NCBI RefSeq assembly: GCF_001619585.1
Contig: NZ_LQNT01000010.1
Location: 1 to 64,000 of the forward strand
DNA from: Bhargavaea cecembensis
Lineage (GTDB): Bacteria; Bacillota; Bacilli; Bacillales_A; Planococcaceae
DNA: 64,000 bases
Direction: 5' to 3'
A model generated the notes under the pieces. The model had not been told where the DNA came from. It made no database searches and worked only from the letters and a program-made list of their open reading frames with translations. A program made the translations under genes and the position numbers. How positions within the stretch are numbered: the first letter of the stretch is position 1; every line of letters begins with the position of its first letter. Below are positions 7,680 through 17,536 of this stretch, one piece after another.

Positions 7680-10600
7680 ATGAACACAAAACAGATCACC
7701 GAGTTGCTTGATACGCATCAATATCAGGATGCCTTAAAGCTCTTTACCGAAGCCTTCCAAAAGCCGGAGCCGGTCAAGCTTTCTGCAATCCGGGAGTTCC
7801 TGGATCAGCCCGAGGAAACGATCCAGGAGATTCTGACCATCATGGACGCCGCATTGATGAGCCGCTGGGGCAGAATCGTTGCCCGATACAGTCACAGGAA
7901 GCTGAAGACGCCGAACACACTGATCTGGTATTGCCAGGAGTTGATCGATGAAAATAAGCTGATCGAAGCGGAAGAGCTTCTAAAGAACCTGGAGAAGAGT
8001 GATCTGCCTGCCAAAACAGCAGAAAAACTGTATTTCAACCTGGCAGACCTGCTGATCCGGATGCGGCGATTCAACGAGGGCCGTCTGTACTTGGAAAAAT
8101 GCGCCGGATTGACAACGGAATCAATGGCGATCCGGGAGTCTTATTATTATCTCTATCGGGGTGAATGGACGGAAGCGACTCAGCTTCTGGAAGACGGAAA
8201 ACAGGACGAGAAAAACGGAGAGATTGCTTATGCCCTTCTGGCGCAGCATTACAGCTTGCGTGGAGATTACGGGAAAGCGGAACTGGCCGTTAACGAAGGC
8301 CTGAACGAGTATCCGTTCTGTCCAAAGCTGCTGGCGGAAAAAATAAGGATTCTATACGCACAAAAAAATTGGCCACAAATGCGGGAAACCATTTCCGTGC
8401 TCAATAGGATCTCCCCATTTCATGACTACCGCAAGCTGTTCGGGTTTTACGAAGCAACCAGCTTATATAAAGAGCAAAAATGGGGGGAACTCGAGCAGTT
8501 TCTCTCAGTTCATCCTGATCTCCGGCAGGACACACTTTTTAAAAGGTTCAGCAGCAGTAAAGCACACACTGCGAAACAACTGTCCTACAGGCAAGTTGTC
8601 CAGAATTATAACTACTGTCTGCCGGCCAGTGCTGAAATGCTCCTCAGCATGTTTTCAGCCGAAATCACCCAGGAGGCAATAGCAGAAGCGATATTTGAGA
8701 ATAACGGTTCCCAGGTGTCCAAAGTGATCAGCTTCTTCAGAGAGACGGGATACCACAGCGTCCTTTTCCACGGAAATGAAGAACGTTATAAAAAGCTGAT
8801 CGATCTTGGGGCAGGTGTTCTCATTACGATTGACTATCCGATCGAATCACACGTCCAGGTACTTACCGGATACGATGATCATCTTGAAGTGTTCACCGTG
8901 CAGGACCCGAATTTCCGCGAGGTGCATACCGTGGATTATGAGGAGCTGGACAAGGAATTCGGAAATAACCATGCTCTGTCGTTGGCGGTTCTGCCGATCA
9001 GTGAAAAGGCCAAACTCAAATTTCTGGATGAACGTGAGCATGAGATTGCCGGCAGGATGCTGCTTCTGACAGAAAACTGTGACCAGCCGCTGAGCTTGGA
9101 AGATACTGAATTCCTCAGGGTTCATATGGAACATCCGATTGTGGCGATCTATAGCGCAAAATATCTTTCCCGCATGATTGATAAAAACATGCTGGAAGGC
9201 ATGATTCAGGTACTGAATCAGACGCTTTCGGATTCTGTCTACCGGGATCTGATAACTGCATTGGCTTATGTCCAGGCGAATGAGGGGGATATGGCGAGAA
9301 AAGTGCTTGAGGGCATGACCGGAGGCTCCCGGATTTCAACCTATTGGTATCTGTTGGGAAGGCTTAGCGCGGACAAAGGGGAGTTTCAGCAGGCTGCGGG
9401 AGAGTTCCGAAGGGCGGCCGAGTTGGAACCGAATGATTCGAGCCTGTGGTCATATCAGGCGATTTCCGTTACCCATGCCGGGGATTTATCTGAAGGTCTG
9501 CGGCTATCTGAAATTGCACTTGAGATCAATGGCACCGATGACTTTGCGCTTGTCAATCACGGCATGATCCTGTTTAGTGCGGGGCGGTATGAGGAAGCCA
9601 GAGATTGCTTTACTAAAGCCCTCCGCATCAAAAAGAACAGCTCCCATATCTGGTTTGAAAGAGCCTGCTGCGATCTGGAGCTTGAAAAGTATCATCAAGC
9701 GGTCAGGGGCTTTTCAGTCGCCATTTCCCTGGACCCGGCCAACCCTCAGCCTTATCGGGACCTCGCTCTCATTTATGAACTGGTTCATGAAGATGCCGAA
9801 GCGGCTGAAGCGATGCTTAGAAAAGGTCTGGAAGCCACAGAAAATGCTTATCTGCTGCTTGTAGAGATGGGTGAACATGGAGAACGTTCAAAGAACATTG
9901 AAATGGCCCGGTCGTATTACACAAAAGCGACGGAGAAGGAGCCTGAGAACCCGGAGGCCTGGGTGAGCCTGGCGACCCTGATCAAAGAAGAAGGAAATCT
10001 TGATGAATTCCTTAGGACCATGAACGGACTGAAGGAGCGGTTTGGTGGAAGTCATGAATTCCTGATTAACGGAGGGAAATTGATCTGTGAAGCTGCGGGC
10101 CAGTCGGAGGATCCGGGGACATACATGGAGCAGGGGCTTGGCTTCATGGAAGAAGGCATCAGGATGGTCGGAATAAGCCTCCATGAAGCGCTCGAGCTCT
10201 ATACCGGAATGATCCGGGATTCCCTTTCATACAGGAGAGGCATCAGGTTTCTTGAAGATGAGCGCAGCGGTAAAGAGGATGATCGCTTGTTCCTCTTCCA
10301 TGCGGGCGCCCTTTATGGAGACAGCGGTAATTACGGAAAGGCAAAAAAGTATTTGGAACAGGCACTGGAACTTAAAGAAGAGATTCTGACATTGTCCAAG
10401 CTGGGAGATATCCATTTCAAGATGGAAGACAATGAACAGGCTGTCCTCTACTATAAACGGGTTCTGAAGCTGGATCCTTCCAATGAGCAGGCTTTCCTGG
10501 ACCTTGCTTCTGTTGCAAACAAAACGGAGAACCGGCATGAAGAGCTTCATTATTTATTGGAAGCATTTAAGGTCAATCCGTATGCCATCCCGGTGGAAAA

Positions 10601-11882
10601 GGCTGCCGACCTGATGGATCAGCAACAGCTTCGGAAGTTTTTAAGCGATATCCAAGGTCTGGATAAGGAAAAGTTTGATGAAGCTTTCCTGTACGATAGC
10701 ATGGCGACCATTTACGGGAAGCTTGGCCAATTGGACCGGGAGGAAGAGTATCTGGCCAAAGCATTGGAAGCTTCACCGGAAATGCCCCACCTGCTTCATC
10801 AGCAGGCCAAGTTCCTGTTCAGAAAAGGAGAGCAAAAGCAGGCCCGGAAGCTTCTGCTGCAACTGATAGAAAGTCATGTTGACGAACAGGAATTCTACGA
10901 AACACTTATTGAATTCTTCCACGGGAAATCATTGGGCAAGCTGAAAACCCAGCTTGGGACACTGAAGCTCCCAGCACAGGAAATAAGCACGGCATTGATG
11001 TACAGCGCCGCTGCTCTGGAAAAAGTGGTCGTTCCTTTGATGGCTGAGCAGACCGAGAAACTAGGGGTCTTCAAAAAGTGGATCGGGGCTGCGCAAACCA
11101 CCCTGCAGCTGGGCGTCCTGATCGACCTCTATGAAACTGCGATTCAAAAGAACAGGGAGAATGTCCAGGCCGCAGTCTGGTTCGCGGACTTTTACATGGC
11201 AACCTTCCTTGTCGGGGACGCAATCAAAACCCTGGAAACCTCACTGTCTCATCACTGGGATGATGACCTTGCCTATAAGCTGGTATTGCTCTATATCCAT
11301 GAGCAGGAGACATTCAGTGAGAAGAAACGGGAGCGGCATCTGGTGAAGGCGCAGTCTCTATTGGATCAGCTGCAAAGCCGGCATCAGGAACCGGACTATT
11401 TATTCCAGCTTGGGTTCTCCCTGTTTCTGCAGGGGGACTATCCGAAAGCTGAAGACACCTACCTGGCATGCTTAAAGTTGGATCCGGAGACCGAGAATGC
11501 ACACTTCTTCCTGGGTAAAATCTATGCGGAAATGGAGCAATATCCAAAAGCAGAGCAGGCGATGAAGAAAGCGATCGAGCAGGCACCCGAAGATCCCGAT
11601 GCCTGGAATGAGCTTGGAATCATTTACCGGATGCAGGACAGGACGCATGAAGCGCTACACTGCATCGAGCATGCCACCACCCTTCATCCGGATGATCTGT
11701 TCTTCCAATACAATCGGGCGTGCTATCTGTCATTGCTCGGACGTTACGAAGAATCATCCCGGCAACTGGAAAGAGTTTTTGAACTGGACGAAGAAGAAAT
11801 GTTTCTGGAGTTGTCGGATGACGACGAAGATCTTGAACCATTGAAGCAAGCCGGGCATTTTCCTCTCGTAAGGGAAGGGTGA
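7680..11882 (+). CDS. Giant TPR protein with internal C39-like peptidase domain
   Basis: 1400 residues from the ATG at 7680, preceded by GAGGAG at 6-base spacing; the frame extends to 7593 without a ribosome site. Residues about 1-290 are helical TPR-like repeats. Residues about 300-440 match a C39-like papain-fold peptidase (Peptidase_C39_2): Gln and Cys313 in VQNYNYCLPASAEMLL, His391 in ESHVQVLTGYDD, and a later Asp in VQDPNFREV. Residues about 450-1400 form a long array of TPRs, the last few canonical. No signal peptide or membrane segment is visible, so it is probably cytosolic. Substrate unknown. It is single and flanked on both sides by near-identical terminators. Confidence 0.8.
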   Translation: MNTKQITELLDTHQYQDALKLFTEAFQKPEPVKLSAIREFLDQPEETIQEILTIMDAALMSRWGRIVARYSHRKLKTPNTLIWYCQELIDENKLIEAEELLKNLEKSDLPAKTAEKLYFNLADLLIRMRRFNEGRLYLEKCAGLTTESMAIRESYYYLYRGEWTEATQLLEDGKQDEKNGEIAYALLAQHYSLRGDYGKAELAVNEGLNEYPFCPKLLAEKIRILYAQKNWPQMRETISVLNRISPFHDYRKLFGFYEATSLYKEQKWGELEQFLSVHPDLRQDTLFKRFSSSKAHTAKQLSYRQVVQNYNYCLPASAEMLLSMFSAEITQEAIAEAIFENNGSQVSKVISFFRETGYHSVLFHGNEERYKKLIDLGAGVLITIDYPIESHVQVLTGYDDHLEVFTVQDPNFREVHTVDYEELDKEFGNNHALSLAVLPISEKAKLKFLDEREHEIAGRMLLLTENCDQPLSLEDTEFLRVHMEHPIVAIYSAKYLSRMIDKNMLEGMIQVLNQTLSDSVYRDLITALAYVQANEGDMARKVLEGMTGGSRISTYWYLLGRLSADKGEFQQAAGEFRRAAELEPNDSSLWSYQAISVTHAGDLSEGLRLSEIALEINGTDDFALVNHGMILFSAGRYEEARDCFTKALRIKKNSSHIWFERACCDLELEKYHQAVRGFSVAISLDPANPQPYRDLALIYELVHEDAEAAEAMLRKGLEATENAYLLLVEMGEHGERSKNIEMARSYYTKATEKEPENPEAWVSLATLIKEEGNLDEFLRTMNGLKERFGGSHEFLINGGKLICEAAGQSEDPGTYMEQGLGFMEEGIRMVGISLHEALELYTGMIRDSLSYRRGIRFLEDERSGKEDDRLFLFHAGALYGDSGNYGKAKKYLEQALELKEEILTLSKLGDIHFKMEDNEQAVLYYKRVLKLDPSNEQAFLDLASVANKTENRHEELHYLLEAFKVNPYAIPVEKAADLMDQQQLRKFLSDIQGLDKEKFDEAFLYDSMATIYGKLGQLDREEEYLAKALEASPEMPHLLHQQAKFLFRKGEQKQARKLLLQLIESHVDEQEFYETLIEFFHGKSLGKLKTQLGTLKLPAQEISTALMYSAAALEKVVVPLMAEQTEKLGVFKKWIGAAQTTLQLGVLIDLYETAIQKNRENVQAAVWFADFYMATFLVGDAIKTLETSLSHHWDDDLAYKLVLLYIHEQETFSEKKRERHLVKAQSLLDQLQSRHQEPDYLFQLGFSLFLQGDYPKAEDTYLACLKLDPETENAHFFLGKIYAEMEQYPKAEQAMKKAIEQAPEDPDAWNELGIIYRMQDRTHEALHCIEHATTLHPDDLFFQYNRACYLSLLGRYEESSRQLERVFELDEEEMFLELSDDDEDLEPLKQAGHFPLVREG

Positions 11883-11888
11883 AGTAAA

Positions 11889-11928
11889 AGGCCTCTCAAC
11901 CATTCGCTGAATGGTGAGAGGCCTTTTT
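11889..11928. terminator. Terminator, repeat copy B
   Basis: AGGCCTCTCAACCATTC / GAATGGTGAGAGGCCT then TTTTT; it differs by one base in the stem from copy A at 7279. It ends the TPR gene and may also serve the convergent reductase gene. Confidence 0.85.
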
Positions 11929-11939
11929 CCGTGGGTCAA

Positions 11940-12656
11940 TTAAACCGGCAATTCATCCGGGAAAAACGCTGCCCGGCCTTTTTCCCGCTTATCCAGCATG
12001 ATTTGTTCCGGCTGGATGCCCTGTGCCCGCAAGACGTCAATGTTTTGTGAAAGGAACTCATCGCTGCCGACAATATAGAAAAGCCCGTCCTGGTCAGCCG
12101 CAAGCTTTTTCACTTCTTCATAGTAGTCTCCACGTCGGTCAACAAACTGTGCCGTGAACTTTTTCTCCGGTGCGGATTCAAAGACATCCGTGAATAAGAA
12201 GTCCTTTGTTGAATCGATATTGAGGGAATGGATCCGGCTGACGTTGTCAGCTCGCTCGAGGTATTCAAGCACAAGCGGTCTGAATGTGGCCAGGCCGACA
12301 CCGGATGACAGCAGATAAACATTTCTGTTTTCCCGTCTTAGCGGGACATTCGAATGCGTTTTAAACAAAGCGACTTCATCGCCGGGTTTAAGGTTTCTCA
12401 GGATTGCTTTGTACTCGGAACAAAGTTCGCGGATCCGTGTTGTGATCCCGATTGCCTGTTCGTTCGGCAAAGTGGAGATGGACATATGGCGAACGAGGCT
12501 TTTGTTCGGCTTGTCACCGGCATTGAAGCCTTTCAGCCCGAGGTGGGTGTGGGAACCTTCTTCCCACACAAAGCCTTCGGGGAGGTCGAGCATATAGGTT
12601 TTGACCTCAGGTGTTTCATCAATGATCTGGTTAATCTTGGTCCAGTATATTTGCAC
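11940..12656 (-). CDS. Ferredoxin reductase-like FAD/NAD(P)-binding oxidoreductase
   Basis: 238 residues from a GTG at 12656 with AAAGGGG at good spacing; an ATG 30 bases upstream is in frame but lacks a ribosome site. The FNR fold is recognisable: FAD-binding RHMSISTLP (the RxYS-type motif), GDEVALFKTHSN, then the pyridine nucleotide site SSGVGLATFRPLVLEYL and the C-terminal DGLFYIVGSDEFL. No 2Fe-2S cluster motif is visible, so it is a stand-alone flavin reductase module. It lies downstream of the HpaB-type gene on the same strand but past a terminator; supplying reduced flavin to that enzyme is possible but unproven. Confidence 0.75.
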   Translation of the reverse strand: MQIYWTKINQIIDETPEVKTYMLDLPEGFVWEEGSHTHLGLKGFNAGDKPNKSLVRHMSISTLPNEQAIGITTRIRELCSEYKAILRNLKPGDEVALFKTHSNVPLRRENRNVYLLSSGVGLATFRPLVLEYLERADNVSRIHSLNIDSTKDFLFTDVFESAPEKKFTAQFVDRRGDYYEEVKKLAADQDGLFYIVGSDEFLSQNIDVLRAQGIQPEQIMLDKREKGRAAFFPDELPV

Positions 12657-12754
12657 GGTTTTTTCCCCTTTATCAGTGGTCTGCATCGCTACTGCTACTA
12701 TACATCAGTTGATAACTATTCTCAATTATTCAATCGGGACAAGTACCAAAGTAC

Positions 12755-12790
12755 CAAAAACCCTCGGCAACCGGTAACAGTTGCCGAGGG
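12755..12790 (-). terminator. Terminator of the hpaB operon
   Basis: On the minus strand CCCTCGGCAAC pairs with GTTGCCGAGGG and is followed by TTTTT. Confidence 0.85.
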
Positions 12791-12797
12791 GGTTCAG

Positions 12798-13289
12798 TTA
12801 TGACTCCAAACACAACACGATGATCCGGTACGGTGTGGTCTGGGCGGGGATGCTTCGGGTCGTGGGCCCATACGATACGATTAAGTCCCGGCCTCCCGGG
12901 TATCTTGAGAAAAGTTGGCCATTTGTAAATAGGATTTGAGTGTACTGGGATAAATTCAGCTTTAACTCTCCATCGCTGCTGACCAATTGATTGTCGAAGT
13001 GATCCACTTTTATGTTTTGGTCAGGGTGCTCTCTGACCATGACAATGGCCTGATATTGCGGAGGGTAAATCAGAATAGCCGGCAAATCTCCATTATAATA
13101 TCCGGTCACACGGTCTCCGACACGAACAATATCATGATCCACAAAGTAAGTGGAGGGGGTCACGATGAAATTCACAATTGAGCCCAGCTCATTTTCCAGC
13201 GTAAATAATTGGCTGCAGCCCTGGTTGTAGCCGGGGTTAAAATCACTGATCGCCGTGACCGTTCCCTGAAACGAATAAAAGTTAGTCAT
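12798..13289 (-). CDS. Conserved-type hypothetical protein, 163 aa
   Basis: Starts MTNFYSFQGTVTAISDFNPG, with a G-rich site before the ATG. It is beta-rich and soluble, with no membrane segment. Recognisable patches are GCSQLFTLENELGSIVNFIV, DIVRVGDRVTGYYNG and IYPPQYQAIVMV. I recall similar unannotated proteins in Bacillus and Clostridium but know no function. It follows the HpaB-type gene by 21 bases and shares its terminator, so they form a two-gene operon. Confidence 0.65.
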   Translation of the reverse strand: MTNFYSFQGTVTAISDFNPGYNQGCSQLFTLENELGSIVNFIVTPSTYFVDHDIVRVGDRVTGYYNGDLPAILIYPPQYQAIVMVREHPDQNIKVDHFDNQLVSSDGELKLNLSQYTQILFTNGQLFSRYPGGRDLIVSYGPTTRSIPAQTTPYRIIVLCLES

Positions 13290-13310
13290 TCAACACCCCA
13301 AACCTTCTAT

Positions 13311-14759
13311 TCATGATTTGTTCAGGTGCAAAAATTCACTGACGGTATCCGCATATGGCTCTTTAGGATATTCCTTATAGAACTGACTGGCGAGCCGTAC
13401 CGGGTCACCGAAAAAGTATCGTTCATATTGTGTTTCCCGGGTTCCGAATGAACTCATCGTCAGATCCCAGGCCAGCCGGAAGACCTTTACCCGATCTTCA
13501 GCTGACTTTGTCGCCCCTTGAAGATACTGGTCAAGATCCTTTCTGATACTCGATTGAAATGCATTTTCGGTCGGCAATGTAATCATTCCGCTGGCTCCCA
13601 TGATCTGAATAATCTCTGTGAATCGGGGATACATTTTGGGGAAGACAACACCAGCAGCATTCAGTGGAATCACATCGGGGCGCAACATCCCATGATCATC
13701 CAGGGATGCATGATTTTCCGCTTTCTCCCGCAGCGCCTTCATCGTTTCCAGGCCGAGCATGATTTCTGTTATTTTTTCCTGGATATGCTGATAGTCATTA
13801 ATCTTGATCGTTTCAACCAGTAACTGTGCAACACCCAAGATGAATTCCGTTTTTGCGATCTGCCTTGTAATGACCTGATGTTTGGCAAATGCATGGAAGG
13901 AACTTTGTGTGATAAATTCTTCGGCTACTTCACCGTTGTTATAATAAAATACGCGTTCCCATGGAACCAGAACGTTGTCGAATACGACAATGCTGTCGAT
14001 TTCCTCGTATCGTGAACTCAGGGGGTGATCGAACCGGGAAGGGCCTCCCATAAACGTGTCCCGACAAATAAATCTTAATCCCTTTGTATTGGAGGGAATG
14101 GAGAACGCGAATGCTTCGTCTTCATTAAACAAGAATCTGCCTACGCTGAAAACCAGCACTTCATCGGTTAATCCGCCCTGTGTGGCAAGCAACCGCGCGC
14201 CTTTCACCACTATTCCATCATCTTTAACATCCACAACCTTCAACGCAATCGGCTCTTTGCTGTTCTCGATATAGATTTGGGAACGGTTGACCTGAGGGCT
14301 GATAAAGGTGTGTGTAAACGACAGGTCCTTTTCCCTGGCGCTTTTATAAAAGGCAGTCAGGTTTTGCGGAAAACAATTTCCTTTGCCCTCCAGAAAGCCT
14401 GCGGAAGACGCAAAGCTCATTAAAACGGTGTTCAAATAATCAGGACTTCTGCCCATCATTCCAAAAGTCTGCTTTGCCCACAGTTCAGACGCTTTTCGCT
14501 TTTTTATTAAATCCTCAATGCTTTTTGGCTGCATGTAAGACAGCCCGATCCGATTGCCCGTTTCAGGGGACAGGAACGTCATGTCACTTTTGTATTTGGG
14601 ATTAAGCTGCAGATCGTAAAGGGCAGCTTTTTCCTGAAGAATTCCTTTAAAGACAGGGTGTTCGGAAATGGCACCCTCGATTTTTTTCCCGTCTAACCAC
14701 ACTTCGTTATTCAGCTGATTAATCCGCTTCAGGTACTCTTTTCCGCTAATGGCTCCCAT
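13311..14759 (-). CDS. 4-hydroxyphenylacetate 3-hydroxylase (HpaB) family oxygenase
   Basis: 482 residues from the ATG at 14759 (GGGAG seven bases upstream; the frame continues to a TTG at 14780). HpaB-family oxygenases are FADH2-dependent monooxygenases of the acyl-CoA dehydrogenase fold that ortho-hydroxylate phenols. Matching features are the LTAFYKSAREKDLSFTHTFISPQVNRS block, CRDTFMGGPSRFDHPLSSRYEEID, VVFDNVLVPWERVFYYNN and the ASGMITLPTE region near the C terminus. Substrate is not certain, as Bacillus relatives are often annotated only by family. It leads an operon with the 163-residue unknown. The needed flavin reductase (HpaC) is not adjacent. Confidence 0.85.
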   Translation of the reverse strand: MGAISGKEYLKRINQLNNEVWLDGKKIEGAISEHPVFKGILQEKAALYDLQLNPKYKSDMTFLSPETGNRIGLSYMQPKSIEDLIKKRKASELWAKQTFGMMGRSPDYLNTVLMSFASSAGFLEGKGNCFPQNLTAFYKSAREKDLSFTHTFISPQVNRSQIYIENSKEPIALKVVDVKDDGIVVKGARLLATQGGLTDEVLVFSVGRFLFNEDEAFAFSIPSNTKGLRFICRDTFMGGPSRFDHPLSSRYEEIDSIVVFDNVLVPWERVFYYNNGEVAEEFITQSSFHAFAKHQVITRQIAKTEFILGVAQLLVETIKINDYQHIQEKITEIMLGLETMKALREKAENHASLDDHGMLRPDVIPLNAAGVVFPKMYPRFTEIIQIMGASGMITLPTENAFQSSIRKDLDQYLQGATKSAEDRVKVFRLAWDLTMSSFGTRETQYERYFFGDPVRLASQFYKEYPKEPYADTVSEFLHLNKS

Positions 14760-15029
14760 ATGTTCACTCCCATCAGTCAATTAATCTTATGTAAAACGCA
14801 ATTGGGGTGTGCGAAGCGGAAATTGCTGATCGCCTGTTCACATGTTATGCTGCCATTCTTTAGGATTATAACGGTCGTGTAGAATGAACAGAACGCGAAG
14901 AAGGCGAAAAACTGAACAAGTTTATGAGATTTAACTATTTGAATGTTATTATATATTGATAAACTAAATGTAAAAGATCCGCTGGACGGATATTACATAA
15001 AAAACATCAAGATAAATGGGGATTTTACC

Positions 15030-16082
15030 ATGCTAAAGACTTTGAAAATTGCGGGCGCTTTTGTCGGCGTCATCGTGGGTGCAGGATTTGCATCCGGTCA
15101 AGAGATTTTACAGTACTTCACCAGCTTCGGGCTTAAGGGGACTTTGGGAGCGGTTCTTGCAACTGCGCTTTTTGCTTATCTGGGGATGTCCCTTGCGAAT
15201 ATCGGGAGCCGCCTGAAGGCGCAATCGCATAAATCAGCCATCTATGAGATCAGCGGGCGCTATCTTGGCGTCATTGTGGATGCCATCATCATCTTTACTT
15301 TGTTCGGTGTCGGCGTCGTCATGATAGCGGGAGCGGGATCTACGCTCAACCAGCAGTTCGGCCTGCCTGTTTTTGTCGGCAGTCTGCTGATGACTGTCCT
15401 CGTGACGCTTGCCATGATGCTGAAGGTTGATAAAGTAATCGGTGTCATCGCAAGCATTACGCCGTTTCTCCTGATTTTCATCGGCATCATTTCAGTGTAT
15501 AGCCTGACCACGATGGAAGCTTCGTTTTCCGAACTCAACCCGGTTACGGAAAGCCTTGAAAAATCGTTTCCGAATTGGTTCATCTCCGCTGTCAACTATG
15601 TTTCCTTTAATATCGCAGTCGGGGCAGGGATGGCATTGTTGACCGGGGGTTCTGAAGAGAATCCGCGGGTTGCAGGGATCGGCGGCCTGCTTGGAGGGCT
15701 GGCAATCGGCATCATGATTGTCCTTGGCCATCTGGCGATTTTCGCTGAAATTGAAACAGTGGCGTCTTATGACCTGCCTCTGTTGAAAATTGTAGAGGAC
15801 ATCTCACCAATCCTTGCGGTCTTGATGGCCATTGTACTCTTCGGAATGATCTTCAACACGGCGCTCGGCATGTTCTACGGATTTGTCGCCAGGTTTTTCG
15901 AGATGGAGACTAAGAAAGCCCGGACTGCAACAGTCATCACTTTGGCTATCGGATTTGTCTTGAGCTTTGTCGGCTTCACGACTTTGGTCTCCAAGTTCTA
16001 TTCAATAATCGGCTACCTGGGGCTGTTCCTGATTTTCGCCCTCTTCTATGCACCGTTCAAACTGAAGCGGGAAGGGAAATAA
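15030..16082 (+). CDS. ykvI: YkvI-type membrane protein
   Basis: 350 residues from the ATG at 15030, close to B. subtilis YkvI (about 347); upstream frame extension to 14943 has no ribosome site. Ten or so hydrophobic segments, beginning LKIAGAFVGVIVGAGFASGQEILQYF, a signature of APC/SSS-like LeuT-fold carriers, where a glycine-rich broken first helix forms the substrate site. The substrate is unknown for YkvI. The gene is single, with its own terminator. Confidence 0.85.
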   Translation: MLKTLKIAGAFVGVIVGAGFASGQEILQYFTSFGLKGTLGAVLATALFAYLGMSLANIGSRLKAQSHKSAIYEISGRYLGVIVDAIIIFTLFGVGVVMIAGAGSTLNQQFGLPVFVGSLLMTVLVTLAMMLKVDKVIGVIASITPFLLIFIGIISVYSLTTMEASFSELNPVTESLEKSFPNWFISAVNYVSFNIAVGAGMALLTGGSEENPRVAGIGGLLGGLAIGIMIVLGHLAIFAEIETVASYDLPLLKIVEDISPILAVLMAIVLFGMIFNTALGMFYGFVARFFEMETKKARTATVITLAIGFVLSFVGFTTLVSKFYSIIGYLGLFLIFALFYAPFKLKREGK

Positions 16083-16095
16083 TCCAAATAAAAAG

Positions 16096-16123
16096 CCTCC
16101 TCGGCTGGCGAGGAGGTTTTTTT
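16096..16123 (+). terminator. ykvI terminator
   Basis: CCTCCTCG / CGAGGAGG with a GCTGG loop and TTTTTTT. Confidence 0.9.
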
Positions 16124-16142
16124 CGTGTCCGGGCGATGGAAT

Positions 16143-16520
16143 TCAGGCCTCCCGCTTCGGCGTATTAATAAGAACATTGAACCCGAAGCAGAAGATCCCA
16201 ATTAGTGTCGCCAGGCCGCCTAACGTGGCAATCGGGAAGAAGATCGGATGGACGCCCTGAATGGCCAGGGCAATGGCGATCATCATGACGGGCAGGCCCA
16301 GGTTGTGGAGCCAGAAGTGGCTTTTCGCAAGAACGTTTTTTTCGAGGGTCGGGTATAGGTGATAAATGATGCCCACAAGTGCAAGGGACATCCAGCCCAA
16401 TAAGTTAACGTGGACATGGACCGTTGCAAGGCTGAATACATGGGTAAATGACATGTAGAGACCGATTGAAATCCCAAGCATGAAATAGACGACGGAAATT
16501 CGGAGAAGCGCTCTACCCAC
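16143..16520 (-). CDS. Small haem-copper oxidase subunit I-like membrane protein
   Basis: 125 residues from a GTG at 16520 with AGGAG seven bases upstream; the frame continues to 16667 but through terminator sequence. Four hydrophobic segments. HVHVNLLGWMSLALVGIIYHLYP resembles the His-bearing helix of cbb3/NorB-type subunit I, and small proteins of this kind are annotated as cytochrome-c oxidase-like in Bacillus. It is far too short to be a working oxidase subunit, so haem binding or another role is only possible. No oxidase genes are adjacent. Confidence 0.7.
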   Translation of the reverse strand: MGRALLRISVVYFMLGISIGLYMSFTHVFSLATVHVHVNLLGWMSLALVGIIYHLYPTLEKNVLAKSHFWLHNLGLPVMMIAIALAIQGVHPIFFPIATLGGLATLIGIFCFGFNVLINTPKREA

Positions 16521-16655
16521 TGACACTCTCCTTTCTTGATTTAACAAAGGACCGGTGATGAGGTCCTTAGTAACTTTATGTACATAGAGGAAGGGATATG
16601 TCGTATCCAGAGGGAAAGTGTCAAGATTTGATGTGAAAAAAAGCCCCGAAAGAAT

Positions 16656-16687
16656 AGCCCCTCCCACCTGTTCAGTTGGGAGGGGCT
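16656..16687 (-). terminator. yoxD terminator
   Basis: AGCCCCTCCCA and TGGGAGGGGCT form an 11-bp stem followed by ATTCTTT on the minus strand. Confidence 0.75.
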
Positions 16688-16714
16688 TGATGTTGTCCGA
16701 GTAATGGGACTTAA

Positions 16715-17431
16715 TTATGGGTTCGTCGACCAGAGTCCGGCATGCTTCAGTACAACTCGAGGGTGCAGCTTCAGCTGGGCCACCATTAGCTCGGCAAGGT
16801 CTTCAGGCTGCATGACTTTCTCCGGATTGCCGTCGGTCAGGTTCAGTTCGACCGCCATGTCTGTGGCGACCGTGCTCGGGGTCAGTGTCGTCACGCGGAT
16901 GTTTTTCTTGCGGACTTCAAGCATGAGCGACTCACTCATGCCGATGACGGCTGCTTTGGAGGCTGAATAAGCACTCGTCACCGGTGCGCCTTTCTGGCCC
17001 GCAGTGGAGGAGATGTTGATGATGTCGCCGGTGTTTCGCTCCAGCATTTCAGGGAGCACGGCACGAGTGGTGTAGTAGACGCCTTTCACGTTGACGTCGA
17101 TGATCTTCGTCCATTCTTCCGGTGTCAGGTCCATGAATCCGCCGAACTTCGAAATGCCGGCGTTGTTGACAAGGATATCGATCGGGCCGAGTTCACCTCG
17201 GATTGATTCGACTGCTGCTGTGACGGATTCAAGATCCGAGATGTCTGCCGCGGCAAATGCGACCTTTACATCGTATTCTTTCAGTTCTTCTGCCACATTC
17301 TGAAGGTTTTCGGGGGTACGGCCGACCAGGCCGACATGGATGCCTTCCTTTGCGAATGCAATAGCGGTTGCACGGCCGATTCCGCGGCCCGCACCGGTGA
17401 TGAGTGCCACTTTACCTGAGATGGTTTGCAT
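16715..17431 (-). CDS. yoxD: Short-chain dehydrogenase YoxD (3-oxoacyl-ACP reductase-like)
   Basis: 238 residues, the same length as B. subtilis YoxD and very similar to it as I recall it, including the ending [13 protein letters not shown]. Classical SDR motifs: TGAGRGIG for NAD(P), NNAG, catalytic Ser in INISSTAGQ, and YSASK with catalytic Tyr and Lys. The family includes FabG, but a single stand-alone gene outside a fab cluster is unlikely to be the essential FabG. GAGAGGAG precedes the ATG. Confidence 0.9.
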   Translation of the reverse strand: MQTISGKVALITGAGRGIGRATAIAFAKEGIHVGLVGRTPENLQNVAEELKEYDVKVAFAAADISDLESVTAAVESIRGELGPIDILVNNAGISKFGGFMDLTPEEWTKIIDVNVKGVYYTTRAVLPEMLERNTGDIINISSTAGQKGAPVTSAYSASKAAVIGMSESLMLEVRKKNIRVTTLTPSTVATDMAVELNLTDGNPEKVMQPEDLAELMVAQLKLHPRVVLKHAGLWSTNP

Positions 17432-17536
17432 ATGTGTTGCTCCTCTCCAAGTGATGATGCGAACAAACTAAAGTGTACGATACCGGGCTTTTGTGTGGTT
17501 AGTTAAATGCCTGTCTGGATCGGACAGGAATCCCCA

